From positions 1-49,599 of the forward strand of contig VBBY01000066.1 in the NCBI GenBank assembly GCA_005881595.1: DNA of 49,599 nt. The letters run 5' to 3'. Within the stretch, counting starts at the first letter, position 1; the number at the start of each line of letters is the position of its first letter. The notes under the pieces are model-generated. The model was not told the origin of the DNA and ran no database searches. It worked only from the letters and a program-made list of their open reading frames with translations. The translations under genes were made by a program, and so were the position numbers. The stretch is from Betaproteobacteria bacterium. Lineage in GTDB: Bacteria; Pseudomonadota; Gammaproteobacteria; Burkholderiales; SG8-39. This document shows positions 1 to 8,833 of this stretch, piece after piece.

Positions 1-1630
1 GCGCCTTCCCGGCGGCCAGGCAGATGTCGAGCCCGACGGTGTCGGCGAGCTCGGCCGGGCCCATCGGCATGCCGAAGTCTTCCATCGCGCGGTCGAGCGT
101 CTCCGGCTTCACGCCCTGGTCGAGCATGCGGAACGCGTTGTACATGTAGGGGCCGAGCACGCGGTTGACGAGAAATCCCGGCGCGTCCTTCACCGGCAGC
201 GGCAGCTTGTCGATCTGACGAACGAAAGCCGCGGCTTTTTTTACCAGCTCGGGATTTGTCTTCTCGGCCGAGACGATCTCGACCAGCTGCAATTGAGGAA
301 CCGGGTTGAAAAAATGAATTCCCACCAGCCGGGAAGGGTCCTTCAGCGCGGTGGCGATGTCGGCGAGCTTGAGGCTCGAGGTGTTGGTGGCGAGGATCGC
401 GCCGGGCTTCGCCGCCGCCTCGAGCTGCGCGAACAGAGAGCGCTTCGCTTCCAGGTTCTCGAAGATCGCCTCGATGATCACGTCGGCGCGCGCCGCGCCC
501 GCGCCGCCGACATCGGGAATCAGCCGGTCGAGCGCGTCGCGCACGCGGCGCGGGTCGCGCAGCCGGCGCTGAAAGAGCTGCGCCGCGCGCTTCAGCGCCG
601 GGGCGATGCGCTCGGGCGCGGTGTCCTGCAGCGTGACCGTGAGCCCGCGCATGGCGCAGATCGCCGCGATGTCGCCGCCCATCACGCCGGCGCCGACGAT
701 GTGCACGTAGCGGGGCGCGAAGTCCGCCGCCTTGCCGAGCGACTTCAGGCGCTCCTGCAGGAAGAAGATGCGGATCAGGTTCGCCGTCGTCGGGTGCGCG
801 AACAGGGCCTCGACCGAGGCCGCAGGATCGCCGGCAGCGCGGAACGGGTCGCCGTCGAACCTCTTCCACAGCTCGAGAATCGCGTAAGGCGCCGGATAGT
901 GCTCGCGCTTCGCCTTTCTCGCGACCTGCCTGCGGGCCTGGAAAACAACAAAGGTTCTAAGGGGTCCGGAAAGCAGCATCGTTTTCCAGAAGGAGAGTCT
1001 TTTTCTTTTTGGTGATTCGAGGGTAATGATGCGGGCGGTGTTCTCGAGAATGCGCAGGGGCACGGCCTGGTCGACGAGGCCGATGCGCTGCGCGCGGCGC
1101 GCGTCGACCGATTTTCCCGTCAGCAGCATGTCGAACGCCGCCGCCGGGCCGACCAGCTTCGGCAACCACTGCACGCCGTGCCAGGCCGGCAGGATGCCGA
1201 GCATCACCTCGGGCAGGGCGAAGCGCGTCTTCGGCTCGTCGAGCGCCACGCGGTAGCGGCAGGCGAGCGCCAGCTCGACGCCGCCGCCCATACAGAAGCC
1301 GTTCACCATCGCGGTGGTGGGGAAGGGCAGCTCGTGCAGCGCCTGGAACGCGTCCCAGCCCAGGCGCACGAAGGACATCGCCTCCGCGGGCGATTTGAAG
1401 CGCGTGAACTCCTCGACGTCGGCGCCGGCGATGAAGCCCTCCTTTGCCGAGCGGATGACGAGGCCTTTCGGCTCGGCCCGGCGGATCTCGTCGAGGGCCG
1501 CCTTCAACTGCTCCAGCGCCTCGCGCGAGAACGTGTTCGCCGACTCGCCCTGCTTGTCGAAGGTCAGCCAGGCCAGGCCGTCGCGACCGGTTTCCCAATG
1601 CCAATGCTTCGTGAGCGTCGCGCGATCCAT
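1..1630 (-). CDS. fadJ: 3-hydroxyacyl-CoA dehydrogenase / enoyl-CoA hydratase, FadB/FadJ type (partial, C-terminus outside window)
   Basis: Bifunctional beta-oxidation enzyme: the N-terminal crotonase half hydrates trans-2-enoyl-CoA and the C-terminal half oxidises 3-hydroxyacyl-CoA with NAD+. The frame is open from an ATG at 1630 to the window edge, giving 543 residues of a family that usually has about 700. Visible are the GGG oxyanion region at 115-117 followed by the two catalytic glutamates (119 and 141), a Rossmann motif GAGVMG at 313-318, the catalytic His439 in VGIHFFNP, and NRVLGPY near 489-495. It starts 11 bp after the fadI stop and is the fourth gene of tetR-fadE-fadI-fadJ. The linker at about residues 200-235 is encoded by an AT-richer patch with rare codons. 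FadJ rather than FadB is chosen because the partner thiolase is FadI-like; the distinction is not certain. Confidence 0.93.
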   Translation of the reverse strand, partial: MDRATLTKHWHWETGRDGLAWLTFDKQGESANTFSREALEQLKAALDEIRRAEPKGLVIRSAKEGFIAGADVEEFTRFKSPAEAMSFVRLGWDAFQALHELPFPTTAMVNGFCMGGGVELALACRYRVALDEPKTRFALPEVMLGILPAWHGVQWLPKLVGPAAAFDMLLTGKSVDARRAQRIGLVDQAVPLRILENTARIITLESPKRKRLSFWKTMLLSGPLRTFVVFQARRQVARKAKREHYPAPYAILELWKRFDGDPFRAAGDPAASVEALFAHPTTANLIRIFFLQERLKSLGKAADFAPRYVHIVGAGVMGGDIAAICAMRGLTVTLQDTAPERIAPALKRAAQLFQRRLRDPRRVRDALDRLIPDVGGAGAARADVIIEAIFENLEAKRSLFAQLEAAAKPGAILATNTSSLKLADIATALKDPSRLVGIHFFNPVPQLQLVEIVSAEKTNPELVKKAAAFVRQIDKLPLPVKDAPGFLVNRVLGPYMYNAFRMLDQGVKPETLDRAMEDFGMPMGPAELADTVGLDICLAAGKA

Positions 1631-1641
1631 GTCCTCTCCCC

Positions 1642-2940
1642 CTACAGCGCTTCGACCAGCATCGCCCCGCCGAGGCCGCCGCCGATGCAGATGGATGCCA
1701 TGCCTCTCTTCGCCCCCGTGCGTCTGAGCGTTTTCAGCAGATGCAAGACGATTCTTGCACCGGAGGCTCCCACCGGGTGGCCGAGGGCGATGGCGCCGCC
1801 GTCGACGTTCAGCCGCTCGAGGTCCAGCTCGCCCATGGCGCCGTCGAGGCCGAGCTCCTCGCGGCAGTACTTGTCGTCCTTCCAGGCCGCAAGGCAGCCG
1901 AGCACCTGCGCGGCGAAGGCCTCGTTGATCTCCCAGTAATCGAGGTCGTTCAACCCGAGCCCTTGGCGCTGCAGGATCGGTGTCGCCGCATGCACCGGCC
2001 CGAGACCCATCTGCGCGGGGTCGAGCCCCGCCCACTCGGAGTCGACGATGCGGCCGAGCGGCGCGAGGCCGTGGCGCCGCACCGCTTCCTCGGAAGCGAG
2101 GATCATCCAGGCGGCGCCATCGGTGATCTGCGAGCTGTTGCCGGGGGTCACGTTGCCGTACTTGCGGTCGAAGAACGGCTTCAGCTTCGCCAGGTTCTCC
2201 ATCGACGAGTCGCGCCGCACGCCGTCGTCGAGCGGGAAGGTCGCGCCGTCGGCGCCGTACAGCGCCTCGACTTCGCCGCCGCCGGGCGCAAGCCGTCCTT
2301 CTTCCTGCGCCCGCGCCGCCCGCGAGTGGCTACGCACGGAAAATGCGTCCATTTGCTCGCGCGTGATGCCGAAGCGCTGCGCGACGTTCTCCGCGGTCTG
2401 GCCCATCAGCAGCCCGACCATCGGGTCGGTGAGTCCTTTCATGATGCCGATGACTGGAGCCAGCAGGGCCTTGACGGGAAGTTTCGCGAACAAAGCTGTT
2501 TTCTGAAAAGCAGTTTTTGAAACGGCCATTTCCGAAAACCATAGCACCATCTTGTCAGCGTAAAGCAGCGGTGCGCGCGACAGCGCGTCGACCCCGCCGG
2601 CAAGAACCAGCTCGGAGCGTCCCGCGAGGATGTTGCTGATGCCCGAGTCGACGGCCTGCATGCCCGAGGCGCAGTTGCGCATCACCGTCCAGCCCGGCAC
2701 CTGCTGGCCGCAGCCCATGCGCAGCGCCGCGACGCGGCCGATGTTGACCTCGTCCACCGACGGCGCGGCGCAGCCGAGGATCACCTCGTCGAGCTCGTCG
2801 GGCGCGAACTTCTGGCGCGCGAGCAGCGTGCGGCCCGCCTGCGTGGCGAGGTCGCTGGCCGCGAACGGACCGGGGCGGTTTTTCGACTTGAGGAACGGCG
2901 TGCGCGCGCCGTCCACGACGTAAACGGGTCTTGGATACAA
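1642..2940 (-). CDS. fadI: acetyl-CoA C-acyltransferase (3-ketoacyl-CoA thiolase), FadI type
   Basis: Thiolase that cleaves 3-ketoacyl-CoA with CoA to acetyl-CoA and a shortened acyl-CoA, the last step of each beta-oxidation round. The 432 residues carry the nucleophile Cys90 in RNCASGMQA, NEAFAAQ, His388 in GHPVGASGAR and Cys418 in CIGGG, so all active-site elements are present. The start is a TTG at 2940, the first possible start after the in-frame fadE stop 6 bp upstream; no good ribosome-binding site is seen, which suggests translational coupling to fadE. A stretch around 2490-2550 (LWFSEMAVSKTAFQKTALF) has AT-rich codons unlike the rest. The length, longer than simple biosynthetic thiolases, and the neighbours favour FadI. 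Confidence 0.93.
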   Translation of the reverse strand: MYPRPVYVVDGARTPFLKSKNRPGPFAASDLATQAGRTLLARQKFAPDELDEVILGCAAPSVDEVNIGRVAALRMGCGQQVPGWTVMRNCASGMQAVDSGISNILAGRSELVLAGGVDALSRAPLLYADKMVLWFSEMAVSKTAFQKTALFAKLPVKALLAPVIGIMKGLTDPMVGLLMGQTAENVAQRFGITREQMDAFSVRSHSRAARAQEEGRLAPGGGEVEALYGADGATFPLDDGVRRDSSMENLAKLKPFFDRKYGNVTPGNSSQITDGAAWMILASEEAVRRHGLAPLGRIVDSEWAGLDPAQMGLGPVHAATPILQRQGLGLNDLDYWEINEAFAAQVLGCLAAWKDDKYCREELGLDGAMGELDLERLNVDGGAIALGHPVGASGARIVLHLLKTLRRTGAKRGMASICIGGGLGGAMLVEAL

Positions 2941-2946
2941 GGTGAG

Positions 2947-5256
2947 CTAGGCCGCTTTCGCCTTTACCGCCTGCTTTTCGAGCTTCTCGACGATCTCGGC
3001 CCTGCCGAAGTCCTGCGGGAAGTCGTCGACCCTGATCACGCTCTTGCGCAGCGCTTCCTTGCGCTGCCATTGCGCGTGCTCTTCGGGCGTCAGCACCGCC
3101 TGTGGATCCTTGAGCCCCTGCTTCTGCGCTTCGCGCAGTTTCTTCTCGATCGCCTCGCACGCGACAGTTGCGACGAAGGCGCTTTCCAGGATGCCGGTGG
3201 CGTCGGCCTCGCCCCTGGGCAGGTACATGCCGGCGGTGAGGCGGTCGCGCGCGGACCCGGGCTCGAGCGCGATGCGCGCGCATTCGTGGTTGCGCGAGTC
3301 GAGCGGCGGCCTGAACGGCATGCCGCGCGGGAAGAGCGCCATGCGCAACAGCGTGGCGAGCGTCTTGCTCGGGAAGTTGGAGAGGATCTGGTCGAACGCG
3401 AGCTGGGCGCGATAAAGCGCGTCGCGCACCGACCAGCGCACCAGCGGCAGGTCGTCGCGCAGGCGGCCCTGGTCCTCGTAGCGCTTCAGCGTCGCCGACA
3501 CGAGGTACATCATCGACAGGATGTCGCCGAGGCGGCCGGAGATCTTCTCCTTGCGCTTCAGCGCCCCGCCCATGGCCATCATCGAGATGTCGGCGAGGAA
3601 CGCAAAGGCCGCTGAGAGCCGCGAAACGTGGCGGTAGTAATGAGCCGTTTCACGCGCAGCTCTCGATGGGGCGGAGACAATGCCTGGAACAAGGCCAAAG
3701 ACGAAGGCGCGCATGCCGTTGGAGAGCACGTGCCCGATGTGCGAGGTAAACGCGGCGTCGAACTCGCGCGACGCCTCGGCGCCCTGCATCTCTTTTGCCG
3801 CGCGCATCTCGCGCAGCACGTACGGATGGCAGCGGATCGCGCCCTGGCCGAAGATGATGAGGGTCCTGGTCAGGATGTTTGCGCCTTCCACGGTGATGGC
3901 GATCGGCGTCATCTGGTAGCCGCGGCCGATCCAGTTGTTCGGCCCGAGGCAGATGCCCTTGCCGCCATGGATATCCATGGCATCGTTCACGCACAGGCGC
4001 GCCCGCTCGGTCAGGTGGTACTTGGCGATCGCCGAGATCACCGCCGGCTTCTCGCCGGCGTCGACCGAGCCGGCCGTCATCACGCGCGTCGCATCCATCA
4101 TGTAGCAATGCGCCGCGATGCGGCCGAGCGCTTCTTCCACGCCCTCGAGCCTGCCGATCGGCGTCTTGAACTGGCTGCGCACGCGCGCGTAGGCGCCGGT
4201 GAAGCGCGTCAGCGCCTTTGCCCCGCCCACCGACGAGGTCGGCAGCGAGATCGAGCGGCCGGCGGCGAGGCAGGCCATCAGCATCATCCAGCCCTTGCCG
4301 GCGTATTCTGGGCCGCCGATGATCCAGTCGAGCGGCATGAACACCTCCTTGCCGGAGTTCGGCCCGTTCTGGAACACCGCGTTGAGCGGCAGGTGGCGCC
4401 TGCCGATGTTGACCCCGGGCGTGTGAGTCGGCACCAGGGCGCAGGTGATGCCCAGATCTTCTTTTTCGGATATTAGCTTTTCAGGATCGTAGAGCCGGAA
4501 AGCAAGCCCCAGCAGCGTCGCGACCGGGCCGAGCGTGATGTAGCGCTTGTCCCAGGTGACGCGCATGCCGAGCATTTCCTTGCCCTGCCACGTCCCCTTG
4601 CACACGATGCCGTAGTCGGGGATCGAGGCGGCGTCGGAGCCCGCTTCGGGGTTGGTGAGCGCGAAGCAAGGTACCTCGAGGCCTTTTGCCAGCCGCGGCA
4701 GGTAATGGTTCTTCTGCTCGTCGGTGCCGTAATGCAGCAGCAGCTCGGCCGGCCCGAGCGAGTTGGGCACCATCACCGAGATCGCCGCCGCGCTCGAGCG
4801 CGTCGAGAGCTTCATCACCACGGCGGAGTGGGCGAGCGCCGAGAACCCGAGCCCGCCGTATTTCTTGGGAATGATCATTCCCAAGAATCCCTTGTCCTTG
4901 ATGAACTGCCAGACGTGCGCCGGGAGGTCCTGCAGCTCGTGCGTGATCTCCCAGTCGTTGCACATCGCGCAGAGCTCCTCGACCGGGCCGTCGAGGAAGG
5001 CCTGCTCCTCCGCGCTCAGGCGCGGCTCGGGCACGGCGAGGAGCTTGTCGAAGTCAGGCCTGCCGGAGAACAGATCGCCGTCCCACCACACCGTGCCGGC
5101 GTCGATCGCCTCCTTCTCGGTTTGCGACATGTCAGGCAGGATGCGGCGGTAGAGCGCAAGCACGCGGTCGGTCACCAGTTTTCGCCGAATGAACGGGATG
5201 TATGCTGCCGCCGCAAGCGCCAGCACTACGGCGAGGATCGATGCCAGGGTCAGCAT
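2947..5256 (-). CDS. fadE: acyl-CoA dehydrogenase FadE
   Basis: Membrane-associated FAD enzyme that makes the trans-2 double bond in acyl-CoA, the first step of beta-oxidation. At 769 residues it matches the long FadE class (acyl-CoA dehydrogenase core plus a C-terminal FadE-specific region) rather than the roughly 380-residue soluble enzymes. It begins with a hydrophobic segment (about residues 2-23), as in FadE proteins, followed by the dehydrogenase core with KKYGGLGFS, TNPEAGSDA and the FAD-region DIHGGKGICLGPNNW. The ATG at 5256 follows the tetR stop by 10 bp. The gene is between the regulator and fadI in one operon. A short AT-rich patch encodes EKLISEKEDL near 4455-4490. Confidence 0.95.
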   Translation of the reverse strand: MLTLASILAVVLALAAAAYIPFIRRKLVTDRVLALYRRILPDMSQTEKEAIDAGTVWWDGDLFSGRPDFDKLLAVPEPRLSAEEQAFLDGPVEELCAMCNDWEITHELQDLPAHVWQFIKDKGFLGMIIPKKYGGLGFSALAHSAVVMKLSTRSSAAAISVMVPNSLGPAELLLHYGTDEQKNHYLPRLAKGLEVPCFALTNPEAGSDAASIPDYGIVCKGTWQGKEMLGMRVTWDKRYITLGPVATLLGLAFRLYDPEKLISEKEDLGITCALVPTHTPGVNIGRRHLPLNAVFQNGPNSGKEVFMPLDWIIGGPEYAGKGWMMLMACLAAGRSISLPTSSVGGAKALTRFTGAYARVRSQFKTPIGRLEGVEEALGRIAAHCYMMDATRVMTAGSVDAGEKPAVISAIAKYHLTERARLCVNDAMDIHGGKGICLGPNNWIGRGYQMTPIAITVEGANILTRTLIIFGQGAIRCHPYVLREMRAAKEMQGAEASREFDAAFTSHIGHVLSNGMRAFVFGLVPGIVSAPSRAARETAHYYRHVSRLSAAFAFLADISMMAMGGALKRKEKISGRLGDILSMMYLVSATLKRYEDQGRLRDDLPLVRWSVRDALYRAQLAFDQILSNFPSKTLATLLRMALFPRGMPFRPPLDSRNHECARIALEPGSARDRLTAGMYLPRGEADATGILESAFVATVACEAIEKKLREAQKQGLKDPQAVLTPEEHAQWQRKEALRKSVIRVDDFPQDFGRAEIVEKLEKQAVKAKAA

Positions 5257-5266
5257 GGCGGACTCC

Positions 5267-5944
5267 CTACGCGGCCTTCCTGATCGTGCTCTTCAAGGGA
5301 GCATTCAATCCTGCGGTGAGGAACGCGGCGAGGCGCTCCTCGAGCAGGCGCGCGTCGTAGCGGTCCTCGGGCTTGCAGCCGGCGATCAGCTGCACCGTGT
5401 CGGTCGCCGCCAGGGTGTAGGCGAGCGTGCCGAACATGAAGTAAATGCGCCATACCAGCTCCTCGCGCGGCATCTGCGGCAGCGCGCGCTCGAACGCCGC
5501 CTTGTAGCGCTCCATGGCCGGGGCGTACAGGTGGCCGATCAGGGCGCGGATCGATTTCGCCGGCTCGGTATAGGTGCGCCCGAGGAGGCGAATGAAATTG
5601 CGCCCGCCCCCCTTGGCGTCCTCGATCATGCGCAGCCCCGGGCCGATGAAGGCGCGAATGATGCTCTCCGGAGCTAGTACTCGGCCCGGCGCATCGACCT
5701 CCAGCCGGTCTAGCGCCGCAATGCGCGCCACGTTCATCGGGTCCAGGCGCCGGCGGAATACCGCCTCGATCAGCGCGTGCTTGGAGCCGAAGTGGTAGTT
5801 GACCGCGGCGAGGTTGACGCCCGCCTTGGCAGTGAGCATGCGCATCGAGGCGCCTTCGAAGCCGTGCTGCATGAACAGCTCCTCGGCGGCGTCGAGGATC
5901 CGGGTGCGGGTTTCGTGCTGGGGCTTGACGGCGCGCAGGGACAT
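5267..5944 (-). CDS. TetR-family regulator of the fad operon (PsrA/FadR-like role)
   Basis: A 225-residue TetR repressor. Residues about 10-57 form the helix-turn-helix (TRTRILDAAEELFMQHGF followed by VNLAAVNYHFGSKHALI); the C-terminal two thirds form the variable ligand domain. It is the first gene of the fadE-fadI-fadJ operon, separated from fadE by only 10 bp, and a 20-bp palindrome matching the CAAAC-N4-GTTTG pattern of PsrA-type fatty-acid regulators lies 13 bp upstream of its ATG. The inference is an autoregulated repressor that responds to long-chain acyl ligands and controls beta-oxidation. The ligand cannot be read from sequence. Confidence 0.88.
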   Translation of the reverse strand: MSLRAVKPQHETRTRILDAAEELFMQHGFEGASMRMLTAKAGVNLAAVNYHFGSKHALIEAVFRRRLDPMNVARIAALDRLEVDAPGRVLAPESIIRAFIGPGLRMIEDAKGGGRNFIRLLGRTYTEPAKSIRALIGHLYAPAMERYKAAFERALPQMPREELVWRIYFMFGTLAYTLAATDTVQLIAGCKPEDRYDARLLEERLAAFLTAGLNAPLKSTIRKAA

Positions 5945-5957
5945 GGTGGTCTATGCA

Positions 5958-5977
5958 ATTCAAACGAACGTTTGAAT
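5958..5977. promoter_or_regulatory. operator palindrome of the fad operon
   Basis: A perfect inverted repeat with 8-bp arms and a 4-bp spacer: ATTCAAAC-GAAC-GTTTGAAT. It fits the published consensus of Pseudomonas PsrA and related TetR regulators of fatty-acid degradation (G/CAAAC-N2-4-GTTTG/C). It overlaps the last two bases of the minus-strand -10 box and covers the expected transcription start, a standard position for repression. Confidence 0.85.
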
Positions 5978-6005
5978 AGTAGCCGCACCGCCCGGCGTGC
6001 GTCAA
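5976..6005 (-). promoter_or_regulatory. sigma70-type promoter of tetR-fadE-fadI-fadJ
   Basis: On the minus strand a -35 box TTGACG (6005-6000) is followed after 18 bp by a -10 box TACTAT (5981-5976). The predicted start near 5968 lies inside the operator. The ABC exporter at 6036 is divergent, so the operator could also influence it, but no convincing plus-strand promoter was found. Confidence 0.7.
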
Positions 6006-6035
6006 GCTTCCCAGCGTTCGGACGATAATCGGTGC

Positions 6036-7859
6036 ATGGCCACGCAAGCACACCACCGCGCCGCGCCGACCGAGCGGCTGAAGGGCAATGAATGGCGCGC
6101 CGTGCGCATCCTCTTGCCCTATCTGCTGGAATACAAGTGGCGAGTGGCGGCGGCGCTCGCCTGCCTGATCGCCGCCAAGCTGGCGAACGTGGCCGTGCCC
6201 CTCATCATGAAGGAGGTCGTGGACGGGCTCGACCCGAGGACCGCGATCGTCGCGGTGCCGGTCGCGCTGCTCGCCATCTACGGCAGCCTGCGCTTCTCGA
6301 CCACGCTGTTCGCCGAGCTGCGCGACGTGGTGTTCGTCCGCGTCACGCAGCGCGCCATCCGGCGCGTGGCGCTCGGCGTGTTCCGCCACCTGCACAGCCT
6401 GTCGCTGCGCTTCCACCTCGAGCGCCAGACCGGCGGGATGACGCGCGACATCGAGCGCGGCACGCGAGGGATCTCGACCTTATTGTCCTATTTATTATTC
6501 TCCATAATTCCAGTCATCCTCGAGTTCGCGCTTGTCGCGGCGGTGCTGATCCACAAGTTCGACTGGCGCTTTGCCGCCATCACCTTCGGCGCGGTCGCCG
6601 TCTACATCGGGTTCACGGTGCTGGTCACCGAGTGGCGCATGGAGATCCGCCGGCGCGCCAACGAGCTCGACTCGAGGGCCAACACGCGCGCCATCGACAG
6701 CCTGCTGAATTACGAGACGGTGAAGTACTTCGGCAACGAGGAGTTCGAGGCGCGGCGCTACGACGAGAACCTGCAGGGCTACGAAGCGGCGGCGGTGAAG
6801 AACGAGGCTTCGCTCGGCCTGCTCAACATCGGCCAGAGCTTCATCATCGCCATCGCGGTGACGGCGCTCATGCTGCTGGTGGCCGAAGGCGTGGCGGCGC
6901 AGAGCTTCACCCTCGGCGACCTGGTGCTGGTGAACGGCCTGCTGATCCAGCTCTACATCCCGCTCAACTTCCTCGGCATGGTGTACCGCGAGATCAAGCA
7001 GGCGCTGCTTGACATGGACCGCATGTTTCGCCTCCTGGGCGAGCACCGCGAGGTCGAGGACCGCCCGGGCGCGCCCGAGCTCCCGCCCGGGCCGGCGAGC
7101 GTCGAATTCAGGAATGTGAGCTTTTCCTATGAGCGCGAAAGGCAGATCCTGTTCGACGTCAGCTTCACCATCCCTGCTGGCCACCGTGTCGCCGTGGTCG
7201 GACATTCCGGCGCCGGCAAGTCGACCCTCGCGCGGCTGCTGTATCGGTTCTATGATATTTCTTCGGGTTCACTCGTAATCAACGGGAAGGACACACGAGA
7301 AGTAAAGCAGGCGAGCCTGCGCGCGGCGATCGGCATCGTGCCGCAGGACACGGTGCTCTTCAACGACAGCATCCTGTACAACATCCGCTACGGGCGGCCC
7401 GAAGCAAGCGACGCGGAGGTGATCGAGGCGGCGCGCGCGGCGCATATCCACGACTTCATCGAATCTCTTCCGAGGAGATACGAAACCATGGTGGGCGAGC
7501 GCGGCCTGAAGCTCTCCGGCGGCGAGAAGCAGCGCGTGGCGATCGCGCGCGCCCTGCTGAAGAGTCCCCGCATCCTGATCTTCGACGAAGCCACCTCGGC
7601 GCTCGACTCGCGCGCGGAGAAAGCGATCCAGGCGGAGCTCGAGCGGATCTCGCAGGGGCGAACGACGCTAGTGATCGCTCACCGCCTCTCCACGGTGATG
7701 GATGCGGATCAGATCCTGGTGCTCAGCCACGGCCGCGTCAGCGAGCGCGGGACGCATCGCCAGCTGCTTGAAGGAAAAGGTGAGTACGCCCGCATGTGGG
7801 CGCTCCAGCAGCAGAAGGCGCAAGCCGAGGCTGTTCTCGCGCAGGCCGAAGCATCATAG
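6036..7859 (+). CDS. Atm1/HMT1-type ABC exporter (fused permease and ATPase)
   Basis: Half-transporter of 607 residues with an N-terminal six-helix membrane domain and a C-terminal ATPase. The ATPase has Walker A GHSGAGKST at 389-397, signature LSGGEKQ near 493, Walker B with DEATSALD near 517 and the H-loop in IAHRLSTV. The membrane domain contains NYETVKYFGNEEFE and the following RRYDENLQGYEAAAVKNEASL, typical of the Atm1/ABCB7 group that exports glutathione-linked sulfur or metal conjugates. The ATG at 6036 (MATQAHH) is preferred to an in-frame GTG at 5997. In a transmembrane helix (6480-6512) eleven codons include three TTA and one ATA, strikingly AT-rich for this gene. The exact substrate is not determined. 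Confidence 0.9.
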   Translation: MATQAHHRAAPTERLKGNEWRAVRILLPYLLEYKWRVAAALACLIAAKLANVAVPLIMKEVVDGLDPRTAIVAVPVALLAIYGSLRFSTTLFAELRDVVFVRVTQRAIRRVALGVFRHLHSLSLRFHLERQTGGMTRDIERGTRGISTLLSYLLFSIIPVILEFALVAAVLIHKFDWRFAAITFGAVAVYIGFTVLVTEWRMEIRRRANELDSRANTRAIDSLLNYETVKYFGNEEFEARRYDENLQGYEAAAVKNEASLGLLNIGQSFIIAIAVTALMLLVAEGVAAQSFTLGDLVLVNGLLIQLYIPLNFLGMVYREIKQALLDMDRMFRLLGEHREVEDRPGAPELPPGPASVEFRNVSFSYERERQILFDVSFTIPAGHRVAVVGHSGAGKSTLARLLYRFYDISSGSLVINGKDTREVKQASLRAAIGIVPQDTVLFNDSILYNIRYGRPEASDAEVIEAARAAHIHDFIESLPRRYETMVGERGLKLSGGEKQRVAIARALLKSPRILIFDEATSALDSRAEKAIQAELERISQGRTTLVIAHRLSTVMDADQILVLSHGRVSERGTHRQLLEGKGEYARMWALQQQKAQAEAVLAQAEAS

Positions 7860-7963
7860 CTTCAACCTGACACCGGAGATCTTTCACGGGGTTTCGAGGA
7901 ATTAGTTCCTACCACATGAATTTACTTGCGATTTTCTCATGGGGCAGGGTATATTTCACCATC

Positions 7964-8833
7964 ATGCAAAGAAGACTGCATCCCCTCGAGGGGATCGTCG
8001 CCCTGTTCGCGCTTTTCCTCGTGCTCGCTCTCACCGTGGGATTCGCGCAAGCCGGGGAGGTCGGCGCTGCGCCGCGCGCGCAAAAGGTCGTTCTGCTGAG
8101 ATCTTCGGCGGTGCTGGTGCAGGACGCCGACACCGGCGAGGTGGTGATCAACAAGAACAGCGAAGCGGTGGTGCCGATCGCCTCGATCACCAAGCTGATG
8201 ACGGCGATGGTGCTCCTCGACAGCGGCGTCGACCTGAGCATGCGCGTGGTGCTCGCGCGTGAAGATGTCGACAGGTACAAGGGATCGCGCTCGCGCCTGC
8301 GCACCGGCAGCGTGCTGACGCGCGACGAGCTCCTCCTGCTCGCGCTGATGGCCTCGGAGAACCGCGCCGGCGCCGCGCTCGGGCGCACCTATCCCGGCGG
8401 CACGCAGGCCCTGGTCGAGGCGATGAACGAGAAGGCCGCCGAGCTCGAAATGACCGACAGCCACTTCGTCGATGCCACCGGGCTGTCGAAAGGCAACGTG
8501 TCGAGCGCGCGCGACCTGGCCAAGCTGGTGCGCGCGGCGCACGGCTATCCGCTGATCCGCGAATACTCCACGCGCGACCGCGCCACCGTGACCGCATTCG
8601 GCCGGCCGCTCTCGTTCCGCAACACCAACGGCCTGGTGCGCAGCTCGCACTGGGAAATCGGGCTGTCCAAGACCGGCTACATCAGCGAGGCGGGCCGCTG
8701 CCTCGTGATGCGCGTGCGCCTCGCCTCCAAGGACCTGATCGTGGTATTGCTTGACTCATGGGGCAAGCATTCCCGGGTCGGCGACGCCAACCGCATCAAG
8801 AAGTGGCTCGAGAGCCACGCGGCCAGCAGCTAA
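7964..8833 (+). CDS. pbpG: D-alanyl-D-alanine endopeptidase PbpG (penicillin-binding protein 7 type)
   Basis: Periplasmic serine peptidase of family S11 that cuts D-Ala cross-links in peptidoglycan. From the ATG at 7964 it has 289 residues: a signal peptide (MQRRLHP, hydrophobic 11-27, cleavage after AQA30), the SxxK motif SITK at 74-77, SEN at 131-133 and KTG at 236-238. An upstream in-frame ATG at 7916 would add 16 residues in front of the signal peptide; it is less likely, and a weak TTGCGA/TATATT promoter pair (7926-7955) lies inside that extension. The gene end overlaps egtD. Confidence 0.9.
   Translation: MQRRLHPLEGIVALFALFLVLALTVGFAQAGEVGAAPRAQKVVLLRSSAVLVQDADTGEVVINKNSEAVVPIASITKLMTAMVLLDSGVDLSMRVVLAREDVDRYKGSRSRLRTGSVLTRDELLLLALMASENRAGAALGRTYPGGTQALVEAMNEKAAELEMTDSHFVDATGLSKGNVSSARDLAKLVRAAHGYPLIREYSTRDRATVTAFGRPLSFRNTNGLVRSSHWEIGLSKTGYISEAGRCLVMRVRLASKDLIVVLLDSWGKHSRVGDANRIKKWLESHAASS

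Noticed and set aside
7916-7963. Upstream ATG start for pbpG
   Set aside because: It would put 16 residues before a normal signal peptide and has no well-spaced ribosome-binding site; kept only as an alternative.
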